A stretch of DNA of 64,000 nucleotides from QYQD01 sp040755415 (GTDB lineage: Bacteria > Desulfobacterota > QYQD01), in assembly GCA_040755415.1 (NCBI GenBank), contig JBFMAZ010000017.1, forward strand, positions 1 through 64,000, written 5' to 3'. The notes beneath the pieces are model-generated. The model saw nothing but the letters and a program-made list of their open reading frames with translations. It was not told the origin of the DNA and made no database searches. Made by a program: the position numbers and the translations under genes. Below are positions 16,815 to 26,262 of the stretch, in pieces (within the stretch, counting starts at the first letter, position 1; the number at the start of each line of letters is the position of its first letter).

Positions 16815-17675
16815 ATGACCGGCTTTAATTTCGGCGGCTTAGAAGACGATAAGACGCGTTTAGAATCCTCAAAAACAGTAATTGTGCCGGTCCCTTATGA
16901 TGGCACCACGTCATTTCGGAGCGGCACCCGCGAAGGGCCCCTGGCCATTATTAATGCCTCGCGTTTTTTAGAGCTTTACGACGAAGAAACTGATCAGGAC
17001 GTAAGCGAAGCCGGCATTGCCACATTGGGCGAGTTAGAACCTCTCGCCTCCTCGCCCGAAGCCATGAGAGAGGCTGTCCACGAGGCCTGCCGACCACTCT
17101 TACAGCAGGGAAAAACAGTGGTAGTCCTTGGCGGCGAACACTCGGTCAGTCTGGGGGCCATAAAGGCTGCTGCTAGCCATAAGCCATCTTTTTCCATATT
17201 ACAATTCGACGCACATGCCGATCTGAGGGATTCCTATCAAAATACCCCTTTTAGCCATGCTTGCGTTATGCGCCGGGCCATGGAATATAATCCCATTGAA
17301 CAGGTGGGGATACGCTCCCTCAGCCGTGAAGAGTCCGTATTTATAAAGGGAAACGGCCTTAAGCCATTTTATGCCCCCGCAGTGCTGGCCAACCGGGAGG
17401 CAGTCCTGCAGGAATTATTGACCCGGTTATTGCCCGAAGTCTATATAACTATAGACCTTGATGTCCTGGATCCGTCCATCATGCCGGCCGTAGGTACTCC
17501 TGAACCGGGTGGTCTGGGCTGGTACGATTTGCTTTTTTTTCTGCGGCATATTGCCCGGGAAAAGCATGTTCTGGCCTTTGACGTCGTTGAGCTTTCACCA
17601 CAACCGGGCAATGTGGCCCCGGACTTCTTAGCTGCTAAGCTTATCTATAAGTTATTAAATTATATCGGGCGATAA
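16815..17675 (+). CDS. speB: Agmatinase
   Basis: Hydrolyses agmatine to putrescine and urea. The 286-residue ureohydrolase keeps the two-manganese site: GGEHSVSLGA near residue 110, FDAHADLRD near 133 and TIDLDVLDPS near 215, followed by GTPEPGGLGW. Arginase is excluded by the bacterial agmatinase-like spacing and by the speD neighbour. The product putrescine and the SpeD product are the two substrates for spermidine synthesis, so the operon is coherent. Confidence 0.93.
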   Translation: MTGFNFGGLEDDKTRLESSKTVIVPVPYDGTTSFRSGTREGPLAIINASRFLELYDEETDQDVSEAGIATLGELEPLASSPEAMREAVHEACRPLLQQGKTVVVLGGEHSVSLGAIKAAASHKPSFSILQFDAHADLRDSYQNTPFSHACVMRRAMEYNPIEQVGIRSLSREESVFIKGNGLKPFYAPAVLANREAVLQELLTRLLPEVYITIDLDVLDPSIMPAVGTPEPGGLGWYDLLFFLRHIAREKHVLAFDVVELSPQPGNVAPDFLAAKLIYKLLNYIGR

Positions 17676-17697
17676 CCAATTTCAAATTTGAGATTTG

Positions 17698-17890
17698 GTA
17701 TCAGTTTAGCTGTTTGAAAAAGTATTTTAAAATCCCTCCCAACCTCCCTTTTCCAAAGGGAGGAGAAACATTTCCCCCTTTGAAAAAGGGGATCCCCCTA
17801 CATTCCCCCTTTGAAAAAGGGGGATTAAGGGGGATTTTCGAGGCGCCGTTTTCTGGACGACTAGCTCTTTTCAAACAGCTAAAGTGTTAC
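17698..17890. mobile_element. Complete MITE, 193 bp, with 8-bp target duplication
   Basis: The left end GTATCAGTTTAGCTGTTTGA and the complement of the right end, GTAACACTTTAGCTGTTTGA, form terminal inverted repeats of about 24 bp. The element is flanked by GAGATTTG on both sides (17690-17697 and 17891-17898), an 8-bp target duplication. The interior is CCCTCCC and CCCCCTTTGAAAAAGGGGG hairpins and has no ORF. It must rely on a transposase encoded elsewhere. Confidence 0.88.
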
Positions 17891-17934
17891 GAGATTTGAA
17901 ATTTGAGATCTCTTAAGGGAGGAAATCTTCAGAT

Positions 17935-18801
17935 TTGGATCAAGAGGATAAAGGTTTTTTAGACAAACTGCTCACTCTTTTCAAAAAGGGAGAAGAGCCT
18001 GAGAATATCGAAGATATCGTAAAGGATATCCACCACCTGGTAGATGCCGGCAAGAAGCAGGGCCTGTTCAGCGAAGAAGAAAGAAAAATGATTGAGCGGA
18101 TTCTAAAGCTCAAAAACACGACAGCCCTTGACATAATGATCCCGCGTACCAATATGCTCTGCCTGCCGGTTAATACCCCCCTGGATGCCCTCGTCCGGAG
18201 AATAATCGAAGAGGGACACACGCGTATCCCTGTTTATGAAGGAGACTTTGACCATATTGTAGGAATCGTCCATGCCAAGGACATCTTGAAATTCTGGAAG
18301 AAAGCCGGGGAAGAGATCAGCCTGAAAGATATATTGCGGCCGCCCTACTTCATCCCGGAAACCAGACGGGTTGAAGAGTTATTAAAGGAATTTAAGGCCA
18401 AAAAATCTCACATGGCTATCGTTATTGACGAATATGGCGCCACAGCCGGTCTCATTACCATAGAAGATATTCTGGAAGAGATCGTGGGTGAAATCCAGGA
18501 TGAATATGACATACCTGAAAAGATCTTTGAGGAAATGGATAAAAATACCATATCAGTAGATGCCAAAGCAGACGTGGAAGAAATCGAACAGCACTTCGAT
18601 GTGGAGATTCCAGAGGGCAAATATCAATCGGTAGGAGGTTTCATAATAAACCTTATTGGCCGCGTGCCGGCCGCAGGTGAGGAAATCTCTTTCGGCCCCT
18701 TAAGGATAGAGATCGAATCCGCAAATGAACGCAAGATCGATAAAGTCAAAATAACCAGGATCGATCTCAGCAAACAGGAAGAAATGGCCGACTCCCCGTA
18801 A
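17935..18801 (+). CDS. corC: CBS-domain protein of the HlyC/CorC family
   Basis: A 288-residue soluble CorC-type protein, without the DUF21 membrane domain of larger paralogues. Two CBS motifs span about residues 65-190 (MIPRTNMLCLPVNTPLDALV, RIPVYEGDFDHIVGIVHAKDIL and DEYGATAGLITIEDILEEIVGEIQDEYD). A C-terminal CorC_HlyC transporter-associated domain follows (YQSVGGFIINLIGRVPAAGEE). The start is TTG 17935 behind GGGAGG. In many bacteria this gene stands just before lnt, as here. A role in magnesium/cobalt efflux or membrane stress is family knowledge. Confidence 0.9.
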   Translation: MDQEDKGFLDKLLTLFKKGEEPENIEDIVKDIHHLVDAGKKQGLFSEEERKMIERILKLKNTTALDIMIPRTNMLCLPVNTPLDALVRRIIEEGHTRIPVYEGDFDHIVGIVHAKDILKFWKKAGEEISLKDILRPPYFIPETRRVEELLKEFKAKKSHMAIVIDEYGATAGLITIEDILEEIVGEIQDEYDIPEKIFEEMDKNTISVDAKADVEEIEQHFDVEIPEGKYQSVGGFIINLIGRVPAAGEEISFGPLRIEIESANERKIDKVKITRIDLSKQEEMADSP

Positions 18802-18890
18802 TTAAACATCTCGGATATTCTACAACTTATTGAAAATATAGGGAGTTTCCTAGCCATTGTCTTTTTGCCTCGCGCATGGAATAATGGCAT

Positions 18891-19085
18891 AATGGAATAT
18901 TGGAATGTTGGTTTTCAAAGGAAGTTACACGCCTGTCTGGCGGCTGACAGGTTTATTGACTTCCCTGTCAAGATAGATTTTGTCAGTTCACCGGTTAAAT
19001 TTCCCGGAGGGAACCCTGGTTAACAGGGAAAACCACTGTCCCATTTTCCCGGAACCCATTATTCCAGTATTCCAATATTCCAATT
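18891..19085. repeat. Nested palindromes between corC and lnt
   Basis: The outer arms AATGGAATATTGGAAT and ATTCCAATATTCCAATT enclose smaller hairpins such as CCTGTCTGGCGGCTGACAGG and CCCTGGTTAACAGGG. No gene is seen in 18802-19119. Confidence 0.65.
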
Positions 19086-19119
19086 GTAAGCAAAGCGAAC
19101 TAGGTTCGGAATCAACAGC

Positions 19120-20688
19120 ATGGCAAGATCCATTTCAAACGCCCCTTTTTCTCCAAGACAATTCTTATTGCCCGTCCTTTCCGGCATCCTCCTTACCCTG
19201 AGCTTTCCCAAAATCGGCGTGGCGGCCCTGGCCTGGATTGCCCTTACTCCCCTTCTTATTGCCATCGACGGCGGCAGCCCGAGACGCGCCTTTCTCTCCG
19301 GTCTCATCTTTGGCCTAGTGCATTATTCCGGGCTCCTCTACTGGGTGGCCGGGGTGATGCATTATTATGGTAATCTCCCCATCGCCGTCAGTGTGGCCAT
19401 CCTCCTTCTCCTGGTTATTTACCTCTCCCTTTACAGCGCCGCCTTTGCCTGCCTTATTGCTGTTACTAAAAAAGCCGGACCAGGCGTAATCATTACTGCG
19501 CCTATCCTGTGGGTCTCTTTAGAGTATCTGCGGGCCAAACTCCTTACCGGCTTTCCCTGGGAAAATATTAGCTATACCCAATATACCAACCTGTACGTTA
19601 TCCAGATCTGCGACATCTTGGGAAATTACGGCCTCTCGTTCTATATTGTACTTGTAAACGCCGTACTGGCCTGCCTTATTCATAGCCAACAATCCGGACA
19701 AAATCGGGCCAGACCGTTTAAATTATACATACTAGTCCTTCTGGCCATCAGCCTGGTTTACTGGGGTTATGGCCTTTATCGATTACAAGACATCGAGGAA
19801 AAGATAAAGACCTCTCCCAAGATTCGGGCGGCTGTTATCCAGGGGAGCATAAAACAGGACCTTAAGTGGAGCCCCCTCTGGCAGAGAGAAACCATAAATA
19901 TATACGACGGCCTGAGCCGGGAGGCTACCAGGGGTTTCGATACAGACATTCTCATCTGGCCGGAGACCGCTGCCCCATTCTATTTCCAGGATGGTAGCTC
20001 ACTGAGTGAGATTATCCTGCAGCTTACCAGCGATTTAAAAACAAACCTCCTCTTCGGCGCACCGGCCTATGTCAAAGCAGAGGATGGGAAAACCCTATAC
20101 TTCAACAGTGCCTATCTCCTGTCGGCAAATGATGCGATGCATCGATACGATAAGGTCCACCTGGTGCCTTTTGGTGAGTACGTGCCGGCCCGGTCGCTTT
20201 TACCCTTTGCCGGGAAACTGGTGGCCTCCGTAGGTGATTTTACCCCCGGCCACTCTCTAAAACCCCTTACCGCAGCCCGGATGCACATAGGTATCCTGAT
20301 CTGTTTTGAGAGCATCTTCCCGGAACTGGCCAGGCAGCAGGTCCGTAACGGGGCCAACCTGCTGGTAAACATCACCAACGACGCCTGGTTCGGCCGTTCC
20401 AGCGCCCCATATCAGCATATGTCGATGGCCGTCTTTCGCGCCGTGGAGAACCGCATCAGCCTGGCCAGGGCTGCCAATACCGGTATCAGCATGTTTATCC
20501 GGCCCACAGGCGAGATCACCCAGACCACCCCGCTCTTTACACCAGCCTTTTTAAGTGAGGAAATATCTCTTGTATCTGAAAAGACAGTTTACAACCAGTG
20601 GGGAGAGACTTTTCCTGTCATTTGCTTTATTCTCAGTATAATGGTAATTTTCTACACAGGATGGAGGATTAAAAACTATGTCTATTGA
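19120..20688 (+). CDS. lnt: Apolipoprotein N-acyltransferase
   Basis: Adds the third acyl chain to the N-terminal cysteine of lipoproteins in the inner membrane. The 522-residue protein has several membrane segments in the first ~200 residues and a C-terminal nitrilase domain. The catalytic triad is visible: Glu in LIWPETAAPF, Lys in YDKVHLVPFGEYVP and Cys in IGILICFESIFPE. The lipoproteins at 46078 and 52602 would be substrates. Its stop lies 11 bases inside prfB. Confidence 0.95.
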   Translation: MARSISNAPFSPRQFLLPVLSGILLTLSFPKIGVAALAWIALTPLLIAIDGGSPRRAFLSGLIFGLVHYSGLLYWVAGVMHYYGNLPIAVSVAILLLLVIYLSLYSAAFACLIAVTKKAGPGVIITAPILWVSLEYLRAKLLTGFPWENISYTQYTNLYVIQICDILGNYGLSFYIVLVNAVLACLIHSQQSGQNRARPFKLYILVLLAISLVYWGYGLYRLQDIEEKIKTSPKIRAAVIQGSIKQDLKWSPLWQRETINIYDGLSREATRGFDTDILIWPETAAPFYFQDGSSLSEIILQLTSDLKTNLLFGAPAYVKAEDGKTLYFNSAYLLSANDAMHRYDKVHLVPFGEYVPARSLLPFAGKLVASVGDFTPGHSLKPLTAARMHIGILICFESIFPELARQQVRNGANLLVNITNDAWFGRSSAPYQHMSMAVFRAVENRISLARAANTGISMFIRPTGEITQTTPLFTPAFLSEEISLVSEKTVYNQWGETFPVICFILSIMVIFYTGWRIKNYVY

Positions 20689-21779
20689 ACTTAAAAGCAG
20701 GATCGCAGACCTAAAGGCCAAACTGGAACAGTTACGAGGTCATCTTTGATCTGGACAATAAGATAGAGCGGCTCCGGGAACTGGATAAGATCATGGCCAA
20801 AAACAATTTCTGGGAGGACACGGCGGCCGCCGCCGCCATCCTCAAGGAAAGGGCCGTCATCCAGGCAGAGATCGGCGAATGGCGCGCCAGACTAGAAGAC
20901 CTGGAAGAGACCGAGGTTCTCCTGGATCTGGCTATAGAAGAGGATGACAGGGAAACCACCCGGGAGGCCGAAACAAAACTCTTGTCCCTGGAAAGGGCCG
21001 TAGAACAGGCCGAGTTCAACCGGCTGCTGCGTGGCGAACATGACCGCAGCAATGCTATAGTATCCATCAATTCCGGGGCGGGAGGCACTGAGGCGCAAGA
21101 CTGGACCCAGATGCTCCTCCGGATGTACACTATGTGGACCCAGAGCAAGGGTTACCAGCTTACTGTTATCGATATCCTCCCGGGCGACGAGGCCGGGGTG
21201 AAAAATGTTACGTTTACTGTGGCCGGACCCTATGCCTACGGCTACCTGAAGGCCGAAATAGGCGTGCACCGGCTGGTGCGCATATCTCCCTTTGATGCCA
21301 GCGGGAGAAGACATACTTCCTTTGCCTCTGTTTCCGTACTGCCGGAACTGGATGAAACCATTGACGTTGAGATCAATGAGGCTGATTTGCGGATAGACAC
21401 ATACCGGGCCAGCGGCGCCGGCGGCCAGCACGTCAACAAGACCAGCTCAGCCGTCCGTATTACCCATATTCCGACGGGTATCGTGGTGCAGTGCCAGAAT
21501 GAGCGCTCCCAGCATAAGAATAAGGCCACGGCCATGAAAATCCTGAGGGCGCGCCTTTATGAGCGGGAAAAGGCCGTCCAGGACAAGAAAAAACAGGAAA
21601 TCCATGAAGAAAAGAAAGAAATCGCCTGGGGCAATCAGATAAGATCATATATCCTGCAACCCTACCGCCTGATCAAAGATCACCGGACAAATCTGGAGGT
21701 AGGCAATGTTGATGCGGTACTGGATGGTGACTTAGACCCATTCATCAGCGCCTTTTTGTTGAAGGGGCCTCAGACCTGA
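20678..21779 (+). CDS. prfB: Peptide chain release factor 2 with programmed +1 frameshift
   Basis: RF2 ends translation at UGA and UAA. The gene starts at ATG 20678 (MSIELKSRIADLKAKLEQLR), meets an in-frame TGA at 20747 after CTT, and continues in the +1 frame (DLDNKIERLRELDK). The total is 366 residues, as in E. coli. The stop-recognition motif is in RISPFDASGRRH and the peptidyl-transferase motif is in GAGGQHVNKTSS. The frameshift is the known autoregulation: low RF2 allows more shifting. In an organism that reads UGA as Sec in selD, this control is of added interest. Confidence 0.95.
20735..20750 (+). promoter_or_regulatory. prfB recoding site
   Basis: CGAGGTCATCTTTGAT: a Shine-Dalgarno-like GAGG shortly before the slippery CTT-TGA. 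The base after TGA is T, whereas the common site has C. Confidence 0.85.
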
Positions 21780-23400
21780 GACCAGTGTGTGTACGATCGG
21801 GCGGGACAGGCAGGTAGGCCATCTCCGTATCCCGGATATACTTCTGAATCCCGTCGGCCAGGTGTTCGGCTATGTCATTAAGGTATCCTTCATCCTTTAA
21901 TCGATCCGCCTCCAGGGGGTGGCTGAGAAACGAGATCTCCACCAGGACAGAGGGCATCTGCGCGCCGATAAGGACAAAGAAGGGGGCCTGTTTTACCCCC
22001 AGATTATTAACCTGCTCATATCGCCTGGCAAGGCCGTTTGCCAGGCAGTCCTGCACGTACTCTGCCAACCGGCATGATTCGTTGATCTTGCAGTTCAGCA
22101 TCAGGTCGTTTAATATCTTCTGAAGGTCGCTTATGTTCTTTGTGGAAGTGGCATTTTCACGGGCAGCGACACGCATGGCGTCCTCATCCGAAGCCAGATT
22201 CAAAAAGTAGGTCTCAATACCCCGGGCCTCCGTGTTAGGCGCGGAGTTGGCATGAACAGAGACAAATAGATCTCCTTTTTTGGTGTTGGCAATGGCAGTG
22301 CGCTCTTCCAAAGGCAAAAACGCGTCCTTGTCCCGGGTTAAGATAACGCTGCACCGCAGCCGTTCCTCGATCTTCTGTTTAACCTTCCTGGCGACCTTAA
22401 GGACTATATCCTTTTCCTTCAACCCGTTGATTCCTATGGCCCCGCAGTCCTTGCCCCCGTGGCCGGGGTCCAGGACTATCCTCCGCACCCCCAGACCTAA
22501 CTGCTGGGTAAGCGTCAACTGTCCGGAGTCTTTCTCTTTTCCCTTCTCCGCCCGTCCGCCGATGACGTCGATAACGATGCGGAAGGGATTCAGCAGGTAA
22601 AAAACCTTGTATTTTTTCAGCGATTCGATGTCCAGAACCACCCTTACGGTATCCTTCTTATACTGGCCGGCACGCACATAACGGAGCAGGCCGTCCATGA
22701 TCGGGATAGGATCCCGTAGATTGGGACCCAGGCGGCTCTGGAAGATATCGATATAAAGCCTCTTGGGTTTTTTGATATCAGGGTCTTTCTTCAGTAAATG
22801 TTCCTTGAACGGCACCTGGTCTCCTGCATCGATGACCACACGCGTGTAATCGGAGTTTGACCAGGCTCGAATGTCTTTGACCTCGTGCAGCCCTTTGATA
22901 ACCGGTGTCCTTTCAAGTTTCGGTCTTTCTTCGGCCTTAGCGCCGGCCGCCTCCCCAGCCGGCGCATTATTTTCAGGTCCGCCGATCTTAGCCAAAGAAG
23001 CCCTGGCCTCTTTAGCCTGGGGGCTTTTCGGGAAGCGGTTGCACAGCCTCTCATACATATCAACAGCGGCGGAGAGGTCTCCCGGTCTCCCCGAATAACG
23101 GTAAAGCGCCTGGTATATACCGCCCATCATATAGAGGCATTCAGGCGCTGCCGGGCCCTCTGGTTCATTCGAATATATCTTTTTGAACTTATCGATATGT
23201 TCCAGCCAGAACTGGCGGTATTTGGTGCGGGGCGAAGACTTGAAGTCCGTGTAATCCCGTTTTGCCCTTACGTAGGCATCCTGAGACGAAAGGGCCCAGG
23301 AAGACGCAGGGCTAATGCCTCCTGCCAATATAAAAAGCCACAAGAGCAAAATGCAGCAGATGATATATATAAAATAACCCTTCCGCATAACCTTACCCAT
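21745..23400 (-). CDS. N-acetylmuramoyl-L-alanine amidase with AMIN domain
   Basis: Cleaves peptide side chains from peptidoglycan during cell division. The 551-residue protein has an N-terminal signal or anchor (YFIYIICCILLLWLFILAGG), a TPR-like segment (residues 35-130), an AMIN domain near 185-275, and the amidase_3 domain: VLDPGHGGKDCGAIG, VSVHANSAPN and VEISFLSHPLEADRL, which supply the zinc and catalytic residues. The start is either ATG 23400 or the fifth-residue ATG 23388; a repeat element ends 2 bases upstream of the former. Its end overlaps convergent prfB by 35 bases. Confidence 0.92.
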   Translation of the reverse strand: MGKVMRKGYFIYIICCILLLWLFILAGGISPASSWALSSQDAYVRAKRDYTDFKSSPRTKYRQFWLEHIDKFKKIYSNEPEGPAAPECLYMMGGIYQALYRYSGRPGDLSAAVDMYERLCNRFPKSPQAKEARASLAKIGGPENNAPAGEAAGAKAEERPKLERTPVIKGLHEVKDIRAWSNSDYTRVVIDAGDQVPFKEHLLKKDPDIKKPKRLYIDIFQSRLGPNLRDPIPIMDGLLRYVRAGQYKKDTVRVVLDIESLKKYKVFYLLNPFRIVIDVIGGRAEKGKEKDSGQLTLTQQLGLGVRRIVLDPGHGGKDCGAIGINGLKEKDIVLKVARKVKQKIEERLRCSVILTRDKDAFLPLEERTAIANTKKGDLFVSVHANSAPNTEARGIETYFLNLASDEDAMRVAARENATSTKNISDLQKILNDLMLNCKINESCRLAEYVQDCLANGLARRYEQVNNLGVKQAPFFVLIGAQMPSVLVEISFLSHPLEADRLKDEGYLNDIAEHLADGIQKYIRDTEMAYLPVPPDRTHTGLRSEAPSTKRR

Positions 23401-23402
23401 CT

Positions 23403-23507
23403 ATTACTACGGCAATTAAAAACTTAAATCCCCCCTCACCCCCCCCCTTTGGAAAAGGGGGGGATGGGGGGATTTGGCAAGTTTATATGTTTAATTGCCG
23501 TAGTAAT
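23403..23507. mobile_element. 105-bp palindromic element with 18-bp perfect terminal repeats
   Basis: ATTACTACGGCAATTAAA at 23403-23420 is repeated exactly, inverted, at 23490-23507. The interior is a CCCCCCC..GGGGGGG hairpin. ATCT lies directly on both sides, a possible 4-bp target duplication. The element ends 2 bases from the amidase start codon, so it probably supplies or alters that gene's leader. Confidence 0.7.
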
Positions 23508-23646
23508 ATCTTTAATATCGGCCTCCTCTTGTATAATTTCAAATGCCAAATCTGAGCGCTCAGCTTTCAGCCTTCAGCTTTCAGCTTTGAGCTTCTTTGC
23601 TTTGCCCATCTCTGCGCCCTCTGTGCGCTCTGCGGTGAATATCCGG

Positions 23647-26247
23647 TCACTTTATCTGTCTCTGGAGTTCATTAAGCAGATTCAGGGCCTCAAGCGGCGT
23701 AAGGGACGCAATATCGACGCCCTTCAACATGCGAAGGATCCTGCCCTCATCAGCGCTGAACAGACCCAACTGGACCGGGCCGTTATCCGGCATCCTCTTC
23801 ACCGCAGTCCCGAACTCATTGTCCTCGATCTTCTTTAATATCTCCTTGGCCCGCCTGACCACATCTTCCGGCAGACCGGCCAGCCGGGCCACCTGTATCC
23901 CGTAACTGTAATTCATGCTCCCGGGAACCAGCCGATGCAAAAATATTATCTCTTCGTTCCACTCCTTTACCGCGACATTGTAATTCCTGACATTCTTATA
24001 GCTATGGGCCAGTTCGGCCAGCTCGTGATAATGCGTGGCGAACAGGGTCCGGGCCCCTTTTTCTCCCTTGTCCAGCAAATACTCCGCCACCGCCCAGGCA
24101 ATGCTTAACCCGTCGAAGGTGCTGGTGCCGCGGCCTATCTCATCCATTATGACCAGGCTTTTTCCCGTGGCGTTGTTTAATATATTGGCCGTTTCCATCA
24201 TCTCGACCATAAACGTGCTCTGCCCGCGGGCCAAATCATCCATGGCCCCCACCCGGCTGAAAATACGGTCCACCAGGCCGATGGAGGCCTCCTCGGCCGG
24301 GACAAAGCTCCCCATATGGGCCATGAGGACGATCAAGGCCGCCTGCCGCAGGATAGTGGATTTACCCGCCATATTGGGCCCGGTAATAATCAGCATCTGG
24401 TTCTGATCATTGTCCATGAGTACCGAGTTCGGTACAAACCGCTGTCCCTTCAAGGTGCGTTCGACGACCGGATGCCGGCCGTCGCGGATCAAGATGGTAT
24501 CGCTGTCATTAACCTTTGGGCATACGTATCCGTGACGGTCCGCGCTTTCGGCAAAAGAGGCCAGGACATCGAGTTGGGCCGTGAGACGGGCGGTCTTCTG
24601 TATGCGCATGGTCTCTGCGGCCACCCGCAGGCGAATCTCCTGAAAGATGCGGTATTCCAGGTCAATCCTTTTCTCTCCGGCCGTGAGTACCTTTTCTTCA
24701 TAATCCTTTAGCTCAGGGGTTATAAAGCGTTCTGCGTTGACCAGGGTCTGTTTGCGGATATAATCGCCGGGGACAGATGAAAGGTTGCTTTTTGTCACCT
24801 CAATGTAATAGCCGAAGACGCGGTTAAATCCCACGCGGAGATTGGCTATGCCCGTCCTGGCCCGTTCCGCCGCCTCCAGCCTGGCAATCCAGTCCTTCCC
24901 GTCCCGCTGTATGGAGATAAGTTCATCCAGGGCCGGGGAATAACCTTCCTTTATTATGCCCCCGTCCCGCAGGCCAAGGGGCGCGTCCTCCCTTATGGCC
25001 TCCTCAATGATACGGGCCATATCGCCGAGAGGGTCAATGCCTCCGGCCATCTCCTGGAGAAGGTCGCTGGTCCCGGAAGGGATCAGGGCTATGAGATCAG
25101 GCAGTCTCAGGAGGGAACTCTTCAGGGCCAGAAGATCACGCGGCGTGGCATTGCCCAGGACGATGCGGCCGTTCAGCCGCTCCAGGTCGTAGAACGCATC
25201 AAGGACAGCCCGGATTTCACGCCTGGCCGAGTGATGGTCCTTAAGCACGGAAACCGCCTCCAGGCGCGCCTGCAACCTGCGAAGGTTTCTCAACGGATAA
25301 TCCATCCAGCGGCGCAGCATGCGGCCGCCCATGGAGGTCATGGTAATATCCAAGGTGTCGAGGAGAGAACCCCGCCTCCCGCCCGCTCCCGGCCCATGCG
25401 CCTTCTGGGTGAGTTCCAGGTTCCGCCGCGTGGTGTCGTCAATAATCAGGTAGTCGCCGATGAAATGGGGCGCGGGCCTCTGGATATGGTCCAGACCCGC
25501 CTTCTGTGTCTCCTGCACATACTGAAGAAGCGCGCCCGCGGCCTGAATCCCGGCCTGCATATTCTCGCAGCCAAAACCCTCCAGCGAGACGACTTTGAAG
25601 TGCCTGAGCAGACACTCGCGGGCCGCCTCCGGCGCAAAGGAGGCGTCATCACGGCCGGTGAAGGCCCTTCCCCTCCGGAAGCCCTCCAGAAATGAATACC
25701 CTCCCTCTCCTTCTATCTCATTGGCCGTTACTATCTCCGCGGGATTCAGACGCGCCATCTCATCCCCGATAGAGTTAACGTCATCAGATTCCGTGAGACG
25801 GAATTCGCCGGTGGAAATATCGAGTGAAGCCAGGCCGGTTTTCTTTTCTCCGGGATAGACAGAGACGATAAAGTTATTGACCTTGTCCTCGAGCATGTCT
25901 CCGTCAATGACCAGGCCGGGGGTGACGATGCGAACCACTTCCCGTCTGACCAGGCCCTTGGTCTCTTCCCCGTCTTTTTGTTCACAGACCGCCACCTTAA
26001 GTCCCTGGGAGATAAGTCTGTTGATATAACCTGAGGCGGCATGATAAGGAACCCCGCACATGGGGACCTTTTCCTCTGCATTTTTGTTGCGGCTGGTGAG
26101 GGCGATGTCCAGGAGCTTCGACGCCTTTAGGGCGTCATCAAAAAACATCTCATAAAAATCGCCCATACGATAGAAAAGGATGGCATCCTGGTAATTCTGT
26201 TTTATCTCCAGGTACTGCTGGATCATAGGGGTGATTTTATTAATCAT
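23647..26247 (-). CDS. mutS: DNA mismatch repair protein MutS
   Basis: Recognises mismatches and small loops and recruits MutL. The 866-residue protein has the mismatch-reading FYRMGDFYEMF at residues 25-35, where the Phe stacks on the mispair, the lever/clamp core, and the C-terminal ATPase: Walker A TGPNMAGKST near residue 622, then DEIGRGTSTFDGLSIAWA and ATHYHELAEL. The length is standard and the gene looks intact, so high mutation through loss of MutS is not expected. It is monocistronic here and bordered on both sides by repeats. Confidence 0.97.
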   Translation of the reverse strand: MINKITPMIQQYLEIKQNYQDAILFYRMGDFYEMFFDDALKASKLLDIALTSRNKNAEEKVPMCGVPYHAASGYINRLISQGLKVAVCEQKDGEETKGLVRREVVRIVTPGLVIDGDMLEDKVNNFIVSVYPGEKKTGLASLDISTGEFRLTESDDVNSIGDEMARLNPAEIVTANEIEGEGGYSFLEGFRRGRAFTGRDDASFAPEAARECLLRHFKVVSLEGFGCENMQAGIQAAGALLQYVQETQKAGLDHIQRPAPHFIGDYLIIDDTTRRNLELTQKAHGPGAGGRRGSLLDTLDITMTSMGGRMLRRWMDYPLRNLRRLQARLEAVSVLKDHHSARREIRAVLDAFYDLERLNGRIVLGNATPRDLLALKSSLLRLPDLIALIPSGTSDLLQEMAGGIDPLGDMARIIEEAIREDAPLGLRDGGIIKEGYSPALDELISIQRDGKDWIARLEAAERARTGIANLRVGFNRVFGYYIEVTKSNLSSVPGDYIRKQTLVNAERFITPELKDYEEKVLTAGEKRIDLEYRIFQEIRLRVAAETMRIQKTARLTAQLDVLASFAESADRHGYVCPKVNDSDTILIRDGRHPVVERTLKGQRFVPNSVLMDNDQNQMLIITGPNMAGKSTILRQAALIVLMAHMGSFVPAEEASIGLVDRIFSRVGAMDDLARGQSTFMVEMMETANILNNATGKSLVIMDEIGRGTSTFDGLSIAWAVAEYLLDKGEKGARTLFATHYHELAELAHSYKNVRNYNVAVKEWNEEIIFLHRLVPGSMNYSYGIQVARLAGLPEDVVRRAKEILKKIEDNEFGTAVKRMPDNGPVQLGLFSADEGRILRMLKGVDIASLTPLEALNLLNELQRQIK

Positions 26248-26262
26248 AAGACATCAAGATTA

